DNA from: Paracoccaceae bacterium | GTDB lineage: Bacteria > Pseudomonadota > Alphaproteobacteria > Rhodobacterales > Rhodobacteraceae | Direction of reading: 5' to 3' | Length of the DNA: 64,000 nucleotides | Assembly (NCBI GenBank): GCA_902602765.1 | Contig: CACKSH010000001.1 | Location: 143,431-207,430, forward strand | Part shown: in pieces, positions 38,675 to 48,305 of the stretch | Position numbering within the stretch: position 1 is the stretch's first letter | Layout of the letters: each line of letters begins with the position of its first letter | Position numbers and translations under genes: made by a program | The notes under the pieces: generated by a model | Told to the model about the DNA's origin: nothing | The model's input: only the letters and a program-made list of their open reading frames with translations | The model's database searches: none

Positions 38675-39799
38675 CTACTCCAAAATTGATTTTGAAGGTT
38701 GATCATTTGTGTGGCAATGAACCCCACCACCAGCTGCCCAGGAACTTAACATTTCGACGATATGGACGTCTCGATTAGGAAAGTAACTTTCAATTCTAAC
38801 TTTTGCTGCAGCATCCGTTTTGGGGTTGCCAAACCCTGGAACTATTACAAATCCATTTCCCACTAGCCAATTTACGTAGTTTGTATCGAAACTCTGACCG
38901 TTATATTCAACATAACTTTCGATGGGATCTCTAATCACATTAAATCCTGCAGCCTTAATAGTTTCAGCAATTTTATCAAATAGTCTGCCATCTTTACCAT
39001 CCGGCTGGCACAATGAGCCCGCAGTACACTGCAAAACCACAGCAGTACTAACATTTATGAACCTTGCTATCCCGTCAACATGCCCTCGCGTCCTATCACC
39101 CGTCGGAATGCCTTCAATGAAAACAACCTTTGATACGCCAAAGTATTTCTTAAGGTCAGCCTTGGCCCGCTCTTTAGTATATCCAAAATTTCTATTTGGA
39201 TCACCGATTGTACTCCAATTCAACAATACAGTATCCAATCCGTTGAACTCAAGATTTCCTCGTTCGTGTGTAATATCGATATGAGTAACTGGCATCTTGA
39301 GAAGCTCTCCAATCTGATCTGGAATGGTGTTATCAAGATAGAAGGGAATATTTGAACCAAAGGCACCGCCCCAAGCATTAAATTCCCAATTTTGTATTTT
39401 TAAACTATTTTCCTCGACTACATACAATGGACCATTATCCCGCATCCATGAATTATCGTATTTCGCGGCTTGCCATCGTATATTAGAATTTTTTGGATCA
39501 GCTCCTATTCTTAAAATTACATCCTTTGCTTCTTCTAAAATTTGATCTGATCCATACAGAATATATAAAGTTTGATAACGAGAGATTATATCGGAAATTT
39601 TTGCAATAGTATCTTCGTAGTCCTTTTCCCATCGACCTGGCCATTGTAGCCAAGTCGCTTCCTGTGGTTCCCACTCTGCTGGAACTCTCTTTAAACCTGA
39701 TTTGACAGAATTTTTGTCGATCATTGCTTCATTACTTAATACAATATTACATGGCAGAATGCTTGTTAAAAAGGTGATATATTTTATGAATTTGTTCAT
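38675..39799 (-). CDS. Agmatine deiminase/peptidyl-arginine deiminase family with signal-like N-terminus
   Basis: VPAEWEPQEATWLQWPGRW, WMRDNGPLYVV, GHVDGIARFI, AAGGGVHCHTNDQP. Confidence 0.92.
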   Translation of the reverse strand: MNKFIKYITFLTSILPCNIVLSNEAMIDKNSVKSGLKRVPAEWEPQEATWLQWPGRWEKDYEDTIAKISDIISRYQTLYILYGSDQILEEAKDVILRIGADPKNSNIRWQAAKYDNSWMRDNGPLYVVEENSLKIQNWEFNAWGGAFGSNIPFYLDNTIPDQIGELLKMPVTHIDITHERGNLEFNGLDTVLLNWSTIGDPNRNFGYTKERAKADLKKYFGVSKVVFIEGIPTGDRTRGHVDGIARFINVSTAVVLQCTAGSLCQPDGKDGRLFDKIAETIKAAGFNVIRDPIESYVEYNGQSFDTNYVNWLVGNGFVIVPGFGNPKTDAAAKVRIESYFPNRDVHIVEMLSSWAAGGGVHCHTNDQPSKSILE

Positions 39800-40052
39800 T
39801 AATAATTTATTAAGATTTTTAGTATGCTACTACAAGTTTAGCTTATATCGATCCCTGAATATGCTGAAATATGAAAGCAAAAAATAAAGTAACTAAAGCG
39901 GTCAAAGTTTTGACTCCCACCCCTTTGATCACAAAGTTAGCTGTAAACTGTTCCCCAAAGAAGTTTACCCCTGAAAATTTAAACAGCCAAAATATGACAT
40001 TTTAAGGTTTATTGAGGGGCCATTTGAGGGGCCAAATATATCCCGAGACTCT

Positions 40053-40100
40053 AAGATATTGTTTATATTATATTAAATATGATTTACTGGCGAAGACGGT
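40053..40100. repeat. Near-duplicate of tRNA-Ser 3' end plus flank (candidate att site)
   Basis: aagatattgtttatattatattaaatatgatttactggcgaagacggt; 44 of 48 match with 52705..52752. Confidence 0.75.
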
Positions 40101-40347
40101 TTCTGCTTAATCCTATTGATTTTATACAATTATTTATTTTTTAATATAGTTAACTTATTGGTTTTACGTATTTTTATTAAAATATAATTTTGATTAGTAA
40201 ATATAAAGAAAGTATGCTTTTGGAGGGTTTTACGGAGGGTAAATGCCAATACCAAAACCCCAATGTCTGCGTTCAGCATAACTAAAGCTGAAAATCACGC
40301 AACAACACTTTGTTCAACAAGTTCTTAAAATTTCTTTCGAGAAAAGG

Positions 40348-41517
40348 CTAATTAAAGATATTATATTTCTCCATAAATTCGCGATCTGGAGTGACACCCA
40401 ACCCGGGACCACTCGGAATACTTACAGTCCCATTATTAACTTTTACTTGGTTTTGAATGTTCATTGGTTCAGTTAATAAGTCATCCCTGAAACTATTATG
40501 CGTTGTATCAAACTCAAGCATTGGTTCCCATGGAAATAACCCACCTGGTATTGCTGGCATTGCCGCAAGTAAATGTAAATTAGTTGCCACTGCTATAGCA
40601 GAACCCCATACATGATTAACTACTGGAGTAAAATGTGCATGACACAACGCTAAAACTCTCAGGTATTCTGATATGCCGCCGAGCGCACAGACTTCAGGTT
40701 GGGCAATATCGAGGCCTCGACTTTCTAGGAGCTTTCTCCAACCCCATCGATTAAATTCGGCTTCACCACCTGAAATATTTACTTTTAAACCAGATCGTAA
40801 TTCTCGGTAACCGTCCAAATCTTCTGGGGCAACCGGTTCTTCAAACCAGTACGGATCATACTCTTCAAGTGCCCGACCAACATAAAAAGCATCATTGGTT
40901 GTATATGCGTGATTTGCATCCACCATAAACGGATATTCATCACCTATACCGCGTCTAACGGCCTCAATTAAAAGCAGATCGTCCTTAGGGCCTAAGCCAA
41001 CTTTCATTTTTACGGCCTTAAATCCCATTTGCTTTATATTAGAGGCCTCCTCCTCAAATCTTGACGCCATACTTTTGGCGCTCTCTTTACGAAGCATCAT
41101 ACCGTAACCATAGACATCGACTTTTTGTCGGTGCGAACCACCTATCAACTTAAATATCGGCAAACCAGCAATTTTGCCTGCAATATCCCACAATGCAATA
41201 TCAACACCCGATAGTGCTTGGAGAGGCATACCCTTTTGCCCGTGATCACGCATTAAGTTATACACTTTGTGCCAGATGACGTCCCGATCCATTGGATCCA
41301 TACCCACAATCATAGGCTGAATTACTTTTTCTACGATACCTTTGTTGGCTAGGGCAATATTACCTGCACCGAAACATTCTCCCCATCCAACTACGCCGTC
41401 ATCCGTCTCCACCTCAACTAAGTGAGCAGTTCTTTTGTTATAATACTGTTGTGAATAACCAAGAGGCTCTGGCAGGTCATAACCGAGGACGTGGCTAGTA
41501 ATTCGAGTAATCTTCAT
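40348..41517 (-). CDS. Mandelate racemase/muconate lactonizing enzyme family (enolase superfamily) dehydratase-like
   Basis: KAVKMKVG, FMVDANHAY, WFEEPVAPED, ISGGEAEF, NHVWGSAIA. Confidence 0.93.
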   Translation of the reverse strand: MKITRITSHVLGYDLPEPLGYSQQYYNKRTAHLVEVETDDGVVGWGECFGAGNIALANKGIVEKVIQPMIVGMDPMDRDVIWHKVYNLMRDHGQKGMPLQALSGVDIALWDIAGKIAGLPIFKLIGGSHRQKVDVYGYGMMLRKESAKSMASRFEEEASNIKQMGFKAVKMKVGLGPKDDLLLIEAVRRGIGDEYPFMVDANHAYTTNDAFYVGRALEEYDPYWFEEPVAPEDLDGYRELRSGLKVNISGGEAEFNRWGWRKLLESRGLDIAQPEVCALGGISEYLRVLALCHAHFTPVVNHVWGSAIAVATNLHLLAAMPAIPGGLFPWEPMLEFDTTHNSFRDDLLTEPMNIQNQVKVNNGTVSIPSGPGLGVTPDREFMEKYNIFN

Positions 41518-42974
41518 GGCGTGTGCCCCCCAATCTTATATGTATTTTTTGCACAAGTTATCCGTTTTTGGACAAGGTAATCGTTTAAAGCTAGAGAAGA
41601 GCAATCGTGCCCGATACCAGACTGACCGAAACCACCGTGTGGTAAGTCAATATCATATTTAACCCCATTTACTTGTATTTCTCCATATCGAAGTATGGAT
41701 GAATAATATTCCGCAAGTGATTGATTGCGTGTAAAAATATAGGCTGTGAGACCACCTTCTTCACAGTCATTGGCCATATCAGCGAGGCGCCTATCATCTG
41801 AAAAAGGAATTATGCTTACAATTGGCCCAAACGTTTCTTGTTTGTAAACCTCCATACTTTCTGTGACATCAGTAAGAACCGTTGGCGCAATATAGTATCC
41901 ATTTTTAAGATTTGATGGTCTATCCCCCCCACATAAGAGAGTTGCACCATCTGCAACCGCACCATCAATTAATTTTTTGATGCGCGTGAATGCTCTTTCG
42001 TCTATAACTGGACCTGTCTCAATTTCAGCATATTTATCAAAACCGACTTTGCGAGCTTTTGCACGAGAAACGACTTTCTCAGTAAATGTTTTTAATACTT
42101 TTTCAGAAACAAAAACTCTATTCGGAGCAACACATATTTGCCCAGCATTTGAGAATTTAACGCCTGTAACAATATCAGCAGCCAGATCCAAATCAGCATC
42201 TTCAAAAATCAAGACAGGTGCATTCCCGCCTAATTCCATAGAATATTTTTTAATTGACGATGATCCCGTTTTCATAATGTGCTGGCCAGTTTTTGATGAA
42301 CCAATCAAAGTAAGAACCTGAGGAATAGAAGATGCACTCAATGCATCAGCAACTACATGATTTTTCGTGGTTAGAATCTGAACGACTCCGGCGGGAAGAT
42401 TTATTTTCTCGCAAAGCATTCCAATAGCATAAGCTGAAACCGGTGTAAGTTCAGAAGGACGGATAATTAATGGGCACCCTGCCGCCATAGCCGGACCAAT
42501 CTTAAAAGCTAAATTAAGTAGTGGGAAATTCCAAGCCAAGAAGGCAACCGCAACACCAGCAGGTTCATAAATCATTCGGTGACTGTGGGTTCCAGCCCTA
42601 TCTGGAATGCTGTAATCCTGCAAACGAGAAATCTCTTGAGAGTAAAATTCTAGAGAGACAACGAGACGGTCCCAATCTTCATGGGTCTGAGCCCAGGGCT
42701 TACCCATTTCAAAGTGCACGCATTCCCGTAAAAAATTCTGATTAGCAACAACTTCATCACGTAATTTAGCCATCCAATTCTGCCGAACTTCAATTGAAGA
42801 GGATGCCCAATTTGGAAAAGCTTTCTTGGCAGATAGGAGAGCAATCTCCACTTCCTTTAAACTCGCAGAAGCAACAGTGACTATTTGCTCCTCAGTGGCC
42901 GGATTAAAAACTTTTGTGGTTTCAGTTCCACTTACTTGGGCGCCATCTAAGTACATTTTATTAGGAAAGTTCAT
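41514..42974 (-). CDS. NAD(P)-dependent aldehyde dehydrogenase
   Basis: FLAWNFPLLNLAFKIGPAMAAGCP, MELGGNAPVLIFEDAD, NAGQICVAPNRVFV; ORF extends to 42989. Confidence 0.95.
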   Translation of the reverse strand: MNFPNKMYLDGAQVSGTETTKVFNPATEEQIVTVASASLKEVEIALLSAKKAFPNWASSSIEVRQNWMAKLRDEVVANQNFLRECVHFEMGKPWAQTHEDWDRLVVSLEFYSQEISRLQDYSIPDRAGTHSHRMIYEPAGVAVAFLAWNFPLLNLAFKIGPAMAAGCPLIIRPSELTPVSAYAIGMLCEKINLPAGVVQILTTKNHVVADALSASSIPQVLTLIGSSKTGQHIMKTGSSSIKKYSMELGGNAPVLIFEDADLDLAADIVTGVKFSNAGQICVAPNRVFVSEKVLKTFTEKVVSRAKARKVGFDKYAEIETGPVIDERAFTRIKKLIDGAVADGATLLCGGDRPSNLKNGYYIAPTVLTDVTESMEVYKQETFGPIVSIIPFSDDRRLADMANDCEEGGLTAYIFTRNQSLAEYYSSILRYGEIQVNGVKYDIDLPHGGFGQSGIGHDCSSLALNDYLVQKRITCAKNTYKIGGHTP

Positions 42975-42981
42975 TTTACCC

Positions 42982-44601
42982 TCAATCAAAAAGTGTCTGA
43001 ATATTATTTTTTATTTGATCGCCGACGTAGAGGGCTAATGCTTGTATTGTTGAGGTGGGGTTTACTGCACCAGCAGTTACAAAAATTGATCCATCAACTA
43101 TAAAAAGGTTTTTTACATCGTGACTTCGACCCCAGCTGTTTACAACTGAATTACTGGGATTATTTCCCATCCTACAGGTGCCCATCTGGTGCCATCCAGC
43201 CCGCCACCACACTTTATCATCATTTTTTGCTAATACTTTTTCTGCACCAGCAGCTAGTAATACTTCACGAGCGCGCTCTTCGCCATGCTTTATCATTGCT
43301 TTAGTATTTTCGCCTAAAGTGTAGTTAATTTTTGGAGCAGGAATGCCATCGCTGTCTTTTAAATCTGCATCAAGAGTTACGCAGTTATGCTCTTCAGGCA
43401 GATCTTCAGTAACAATCGTTAAACCAGCAAGGTAGGGATATATATTATCCATAATCTCAAGGTGCTCATTTCCCCAAGGAATGGGATTATCAACACCATA
43501 ACCACCTAATGCAAAGGTCATTGGTGTTGTGGAGCGTCCAGAGTGCAAACCATAACCCCTTGAAAATCCTCGCGATGGATCACTTTCATAAAATTCCTGC
43601 GAAAGTATCGAACAGGCCATAGGCCCTTCATGGCCTTTCATTTCTTCCTTAAATACCCCTGCCACGCCAGTTAATGGATGAAACATCAGGTTTTTCCCAA
43701 CTAGACCAGATCTATTGGCCAAACCTTCCGGAAATAAATTAGATGATGAATGCAACAAGAGCCGAGGGGTTCCTACACCATTACAAGCCATAATAACAAT
43801 TTCAGCTCTTTGTCTATGAACTTGTCCATCTTCTCCATGATAAAGCACGCCATTTGCTAACCCGGTAGCTTCGTCAATTTGAATTTCACGCACTCGTGAG
43901 TTTGTCCGAAGCTCTACACCCGCCCTCTCCAATAAAGGCCAGTACGTGAAATTAGTTCCGCCCTTTGCCCCAGCCGCACAACCAAGATCGCATGTTCCTG
44001 CGTTTACACATTTCTGTCGACCTTCTTGGTCTCTACTCAATATTGCAACATCTGAGGGCCACCAATGCCAACCCATATTATTAAATCCTTTAGCGAGTGT
44101 TTGGCCAAGTATTCCGATAGGTATGGGCGGATTAGATATTTTATATTCTGGGTAGGCAGTGTTACCTGGCAATCCTGAAACGCCAATATTTAAGTCATTC
44201 ATTTCGTAAAAAGGTTCTAAATTATAATAATTTATTGGCCAATCTTCGCCCACGCCATCAAGAGTTTTTGTTCGGAAATCACTAGGCCTCATTCTAGGCC
44301 AGTGTGCTAAAAAATTTATGGTCGAACCGCCCACACCGTTCCAGTTAACTGGAGTAATACAACTATTCTCAGAATTAATAGGATAGTCTTGTTTGAGGCC
44401 TCTAACATTCGGATCACAAGAAAACTCTGCATAACGCGAAAGTTCGTAATCTTCTTTACGGGAAGGATACTCAGCATCGGTGAGGTGGCCACCCTGCTCT
44501 AAACACAAAATTCGCATTCGTGTCTCAAGTAATGACCAAGCAATAGCTGCCCCAGATGCCCCAGCGCCGATTATTAAAACGTCTACCGGCTCATGCTCCA
44601 T
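42982..44601 (-). CDS. GMC family FAD oxidoreductase
   Basis: DVLIIGAGASGAAIAWSLLE; GMGTCRMGNNPSNSVVNSWGRSHDVKNLFIVDGSIFVTAGAVNPTSTIQALAL. Confidence 0.95.
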   Translation of the reverse strand: MEHEPVDVLIIGAGASGAAIAWSLLETRMRILCLEQGGHLTDAEYPSRKEDYELSRYAEFSCDPNVRGLKQDYPINSENSCITPVNWNGVGGSTINFLAHWPRMRPSDFRTKTLDGVGEDWPINYYNLEPFYEMNDLNIGVSGLPGNTAYPEYKISNPPIPIGILGQTLAKGFNNMGWHWWPSDVAILSRDQEGRQKCVNAGTCDLGCAAGAKGGTNFTYWPLLERAGVELRTNSRVREIQIDEATGLANGVLYHGEDGQVHRQRAEIVIMACNGVGTPRLLLHSSSNLFPEGLANRSGLVGKNLMFHPLTGVAGVFKEEMKGHEGPMACSILSQEFYESDPSRGFSRGYGLHSGRSTTPMTFALGGYGVDNPIPWGNEHLEIMDNIYPYLAGLTIVTEDLPEEHNCVTLDADLKDSDGIPAPKINYTLGENTKAMIKHGEERAREVLLAAGAEKVLAKNDDKVWWRAGWHQMGTCRMGNNPSNSVVNSWGRSHDVKNLFIVDGSIFVTAGAVNPTSTIQALALYVGDQIKNNIQTLFD

Positions 44602-45043
44602 CTTTTTTACCTCCAGTGGGATCTAAAAATATTGGACCGCGCTGCCTAACCGGTTCAGTTAGTGCATCTAATAACTCTTCGCTTTCTTTTTTCACATCAT
44701 AGCCTTGAGGATGAACTGCATGAGCACTCAGGCCAAGTTTTTCTCTAATATCAGGACGGCTGTAATAACCCTTATATGTTTCTATTAGTAACGACTCAAA
44801 TTCAGAGGGCTTATTATCTTGTAATTGGCGGACAAAATTGGGAGAAACCTTGTCCGCCTTTGATTGTGCATAAAGCACAATTGATGCAATATCTTTCTTG
44901 AGAACAGGATTTTTACTGGCTCTCTGTACGATAAATGCAGCAATTTCTAATTTACCAGCACTTGGTAAATCTCTCTTTTTATTAGCTGGAATTAATTGGT
45001 CCAAAATATTGTTGAGGATGGCCATTTCTGTTTGCGTCAGCAT
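44591..45043 (-). CDS. Gluconate 2-dehydrogenase subunit 3 family protein
   Basis: LNNILDQLIPANKKRDLPSAGKLEIAAFI; overlaps GMC gene; start probably Met 45043. Confidence 0.82.
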   Translation of the reverse strand: MLTQTEMAILNNILDQLIPANKKRDLPSAGKLEIAAFIVQRASKNPVLKKDIASIVLYAQSKADKVSPNFVRQLQDNKPSEFESLLIETYKGYYSRPDIREKLGLSAHAVHPQGYDVKKESEELLDALTEPVRQRGPIFLDPTGGKKDGA

Positions 45044-45044
45044 G

Positions 45045-46298
45045 TCAGGTCCTCCCCGAAGAACTTCGTGACAATGCATCGATAGCTACAGCTAAAATTA
45101 AAATAGCACCCGACACCATCAATTTATCCGCCGCCGACGCACCGGAAAGATCAAGGCCATTACCAAGGGAACCAATTACTAAAGCACCTAAAATCGCATT
45201 CCAAACAGAACCACGCCCACCAAACAAGGAAGTACCACCAATTACCGCAGCTCCAATCGCTTCTAATAATAATGACCCGCCGGCAAAAGCAGTATAAGAT
45301 ACAGAACCGTATCTTGATGCACCAAAAATACCTCCTATAGCTGCCATTAGCCCAACTATTGCAAATGCAGATACGCGAATTTGATTAACTTTTATTCCAA
45401 CTCTTCTAGCGCTTTCCGCATTACCGCCCACTGCAAACAGCGATCGCCCATACGGGGTGCTTCGCGTTACCCAATCTAAAAGCATAGTGGACCCAAGTAG
45501 CAATACTAACAACAAGGGCAGTGATCTGTAAGCATTTAGAGTAAGAACAACCGATATTACGATAAAACCAAAAACAAGAATCTGAACCCAAATAACCCAA
45601 AAACCATCAACTTCTAAATTTCTCGACCTTCTCTGATACTGCTTTCTAAAACTAAAAAAAGCAAACAAGCCAAAAACAGCTAGCGCGATTAAAATACCCC
45701 AGAGATCTGGAATAAGAGTACGCGCTATACCGCGAATAAAAGGATCTCCAACATTCAAATTACCAGTTGGAAGAATTTTCTGCATTAAGCCTTGGTAGCC
45801 AAGAAGCCCCGCTAGGGTAACTACAAACGAAGGTATGCCGACATAAGCAACTAACAACCCTTGAACAAGCCCCATCGCTATTCCAACCAAAATAACAATT
45901 AAACAGGCCAAAATTGAAGGAATGCCAGTAAGAACTAAAACGCCCAAGAGCGCGGCGCAAACACCTGCCGTTGCCGCGGCAGAAAGGTCTATTTCTCCGA
46001 GCAGAAGTACTATCGTAATTCCAACCGCAAGGGTTGCGATGACCGCAGATTGCATAAATAAATTGTAAATATTTCTTGGGCTTAAAAAAATTGCTCGAAA
46101 GTTTTCGGTTTCCCCTGTTAACAAATCTTGCAATGGAATTACGAGACCAAAGTAGCCCCAAATAGCAACAAGGGCGAGTAAAACAGGAATAAAAGCCCCA
46201 ATTTGTGTTTCCCTTAGAGCCCTTAATCTATCCACAATTTTTAAGTTTTCTTCACGTTGCACTTGACGACCCCGAACTAGAACGATCATCAAGACCAC
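45045..46298 (-). CDS. Sugar ABC transporter permease (xylose/ribose type)
   Basis: LLGEIDLSAAATAGVCAALLGVLVL; AAVIGGTSLFGGRGSVWNAILGALVIGSLGNGLDL. Confidence 0.93.
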   Translation of the reverse strand: MVLMIVLVRGRQVQREENLKIVDRLRALRETQIGAFIPVLLALVAIWGYFGLVIPLQDLLTGETENFRAIFLSPRNIYNLFMQSAVIATLAVGITIVLLLGEIDLSAAATAGVCAALLGVLVLTGIPSILACLIVILVGIAMGLVQGLLVAYVGIPSFVVTLAGLLGYQGLMQKILPTGNLNVGDPFIRGIARTLIPDLWGILIALAVFGLFAFFSFRKQYQRRSRNLEVDGFWVIWVQILVFGFIVISVVLTLNAYRSLPLLLVLLLGSTMLLDWVTRSTPYGRSLFAVGGNAESARRVGIKVNQIRVSAFAIVGLMAAIGGIFGASRYGSVSYTAFAGGSLLLEAIGAAVIGGTSLFGGRGSVWNAILGALVIGSLGNGLDLSGASAADKLMVSGAILILAVAIDALSRSSSGRT

Positions 46299-47079
46299 TT
46301 GTCATTGCAATCACAATTTCATCAGGGGAAGTATCTGAAGTTTTATAGGTTGCCACATTATCTCCGTGACGCAGTACAGTTATTCGATCAGAGACCTCAA
46401 AAATATCTCGCATGTTATGAGAGATGTATACAACGGCGTGATTAGTATCTCTTAAACGCTTTACCACTTCCAACACTTGTTTTGTTTGTGCAACTCCTAA
46501 CGCTGCAGTAGGCTCATCCAGCATCACAACTGTACTTTGAGTACCAACGGCCCTAGCTATGGCAATGGCTTGGCGCTGCCCACCAGATAAACCGCCAACT
46601 TTCGCTCGAACAGATTGCAGCGTACGAACTTGCAACTGTTCTATAGCTTTTTTCGCCTTTGCTTCCATTTCTAAACTATCAATTGGTCGTATGAACTTAG
46701 GTAAAAAAGACCAACCACTTTTAACGGGTTCGGAACCAAGTGAAAGGTTGGCCGCAACATCCAAGTTTTCGCAAAGCGCTAAATCCTGATATACTATTTG
46801 TATTCCGAGCGCCGCGGCGTCATTTGGTGATTTTATACTGACATTTTTTCCATTTAAATAAAAATTTCCAGAATCAAAAGTATACGCACCTGCAAGAATT
46901 TTCATCAGAGTAGATTTACCAGCACCGTTATCACCAACTAAAGCCATGACCTCCCCTCGCGAGACTTCGAAATCCGCCCCTCGCAGTGCATGCACTCCAC
47001 CAAATCTTTTTTCTACACCACGCACAACTAAATGTGCTGATGGGGCAGATTGCCCCACCAAAACCTCTTTAGAAGTCAT
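46252..47079 (-). CDS. Sugar ABC transporter ATP-binding protein (single NBD)
   Basis: GDNGAGKSTLMKILAGAY, LSGGQRQAIAIARAV, MLDEPTAALGV. Confidence 0.95.
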   Translation of the reverse strand: MTSKEVLVGQSAPSAHLVVRGVEKRFGGVHALRGADFEVSRGEVMALVGDNGAGKSTLMKILAGAYTFDSGNFYLNGKNVSIKSPNDAAALGIQIVYQDLALCENLDVAANLSLGSEPVKSGWSFLPKFIRPIDSLEMEAKAKKAIEQLQVRTLQSVRAKVGGLSGGQRQAIAIARAVGTQSTVVMLDEPTAALGVAQTKQVLEVVKRLRDTNHAVVYISHNMRDIFEVSDRITVLRHGDNVATYKTSDTSPDEIVIAMTSGLDDRSSSGSSSAT

Positions 47080-47089
47080 TTAACGAAAA

Positions 47090-48148
47090 TCACTTGCAAA
47101 AGGTTGTTGCTGCGGCTTCGCCCTGACATATCATGTCTTTAGTAATGGATTTGTCGTTAGCAATAACATAAGCTACTCCATCCACACCCACCGCGGAGTA
47201 AGACCCGACTGGAACGTAAGCTACCTCTGCCCCCACACCGTTCTTTACAGTTTGTGGTGCTAAGTCAGAAAAATCCTCACCATTTACCAATCGAACAGTG
47301 ACTGCTGCTGCTGCCGCTGCCATATCCTCTAGAGGTCGCCAACCACATTGCGTTTGTTTCCCTAACAAAATCAGTTGCTGAGCTTGGACTGTACAATCAA
47401 GACCAGACACCGGTACAGTACCAGCCATACCCTGCTCTTCCATTGAGGCGATAGCCGCACCTGCATTACCATCATTTGACGAAACAACACCTTGGACATT
47501 ATTATTTAGCTGCGTCAGTGCTTGATCCATAGAGCGCCGAGCGATCGCCGGGTCCCATCCTTGGGTCCAATTTTCATAGCCCATTACCCTTTCACCACTT
47601 TCATATAATGGAGTAAGCGCTCGTAATTGCCCATTATGTATCACAGCGGCATTTGGGTCGGTAGGAGATCCTTTCAGCATTACCAAAGTATCACCAGAAG
47701 CAGTATTATTGATGATGTGAGTAGCTTGATCAAATCCCATGCCTTCTAAATCAGCTTGAACCCAGAAGGTAGTATTCATTGAGTTAATCATTCGGTCATA
47801 AGCAATTGTGGGTACGCCCTCATCTGCTGCGTTATCTGCAATCACAGCAGAACTCTCGCCATCAATCGGGATTACGACCAATACTTTTGCTCCTTGCGTT
47901 AAAGCTTGCTCTGCTTGTCGTTGCTGGGTCGATGTATCGTTATTCGCATTAAAGACTTCAACTTTAACTCCCGGCGCTAATTCTCCCATAGTGCGCACAA
48001 AAGCAGCGGCATCCTGTGTCTCCCAACGTGGGTTAACATTTTCTGGTAGTAAAAGTGCTACCATATCAGCAGAAGCTGTACCCGCAACGGCCATTGCTGA
48101 CGCAGCAAATACACCTCCTAACAGGTCTTTTTTAATTTTAGAAAACAT
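47090..48148 (-). CDS. Sugar ABC transporter substrate-binding protein (XylF-like)
   Basis: Signal peptide, ALTQGAKVLVVIPIDGESSAVIADNAADEGVPTIAYDRMI. Confidence 0.93.
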   Translation of the reverse strand: MFSKIKKDLLGGVFAASAMAVAGTASADMVALLLPENVNPRWETQDAAAFVRTMGELAPGVKVEVFNANNDTSTQQRQAEQALTQGAKVLVVIPIDGESSAVIADNAADEGVPTIAYDRMINSMNTTFWVQADLEGMGFDQATHIINNTASGDTLVMLKGSPTDPNAAVIHNGQLRALTPLYESGERVMGYENWTQGWDPAIARRSMDQALTQLNNNVQGVVSSNDGNAGAAIASMEEQGMAGTVPVSGLDCTVQAQQLILLGKQTQCGWRPLEDMAAAAAAVTVRLVNGEDFSDLAPQTVKNGVGAEVAYVPVGSYSAVGVDGVAYVIANDKSITKDMICQGEAAATTFCK

Positions 48149-48305
48149 CCTATCCTCCTTGTTGATGTTGTTTGACGCGAGTCGCGTCTTTCACTCTGGT
48201 GGAGATCCCGTAAAGCAGCGGGCATTTGGCGGCACGTTGTATCTCTAATGAAGCAAGTGCCGCTTCCACTGGCTCGTCCACCAAGCCGAGCACTAGTAGA
48301 AATTC

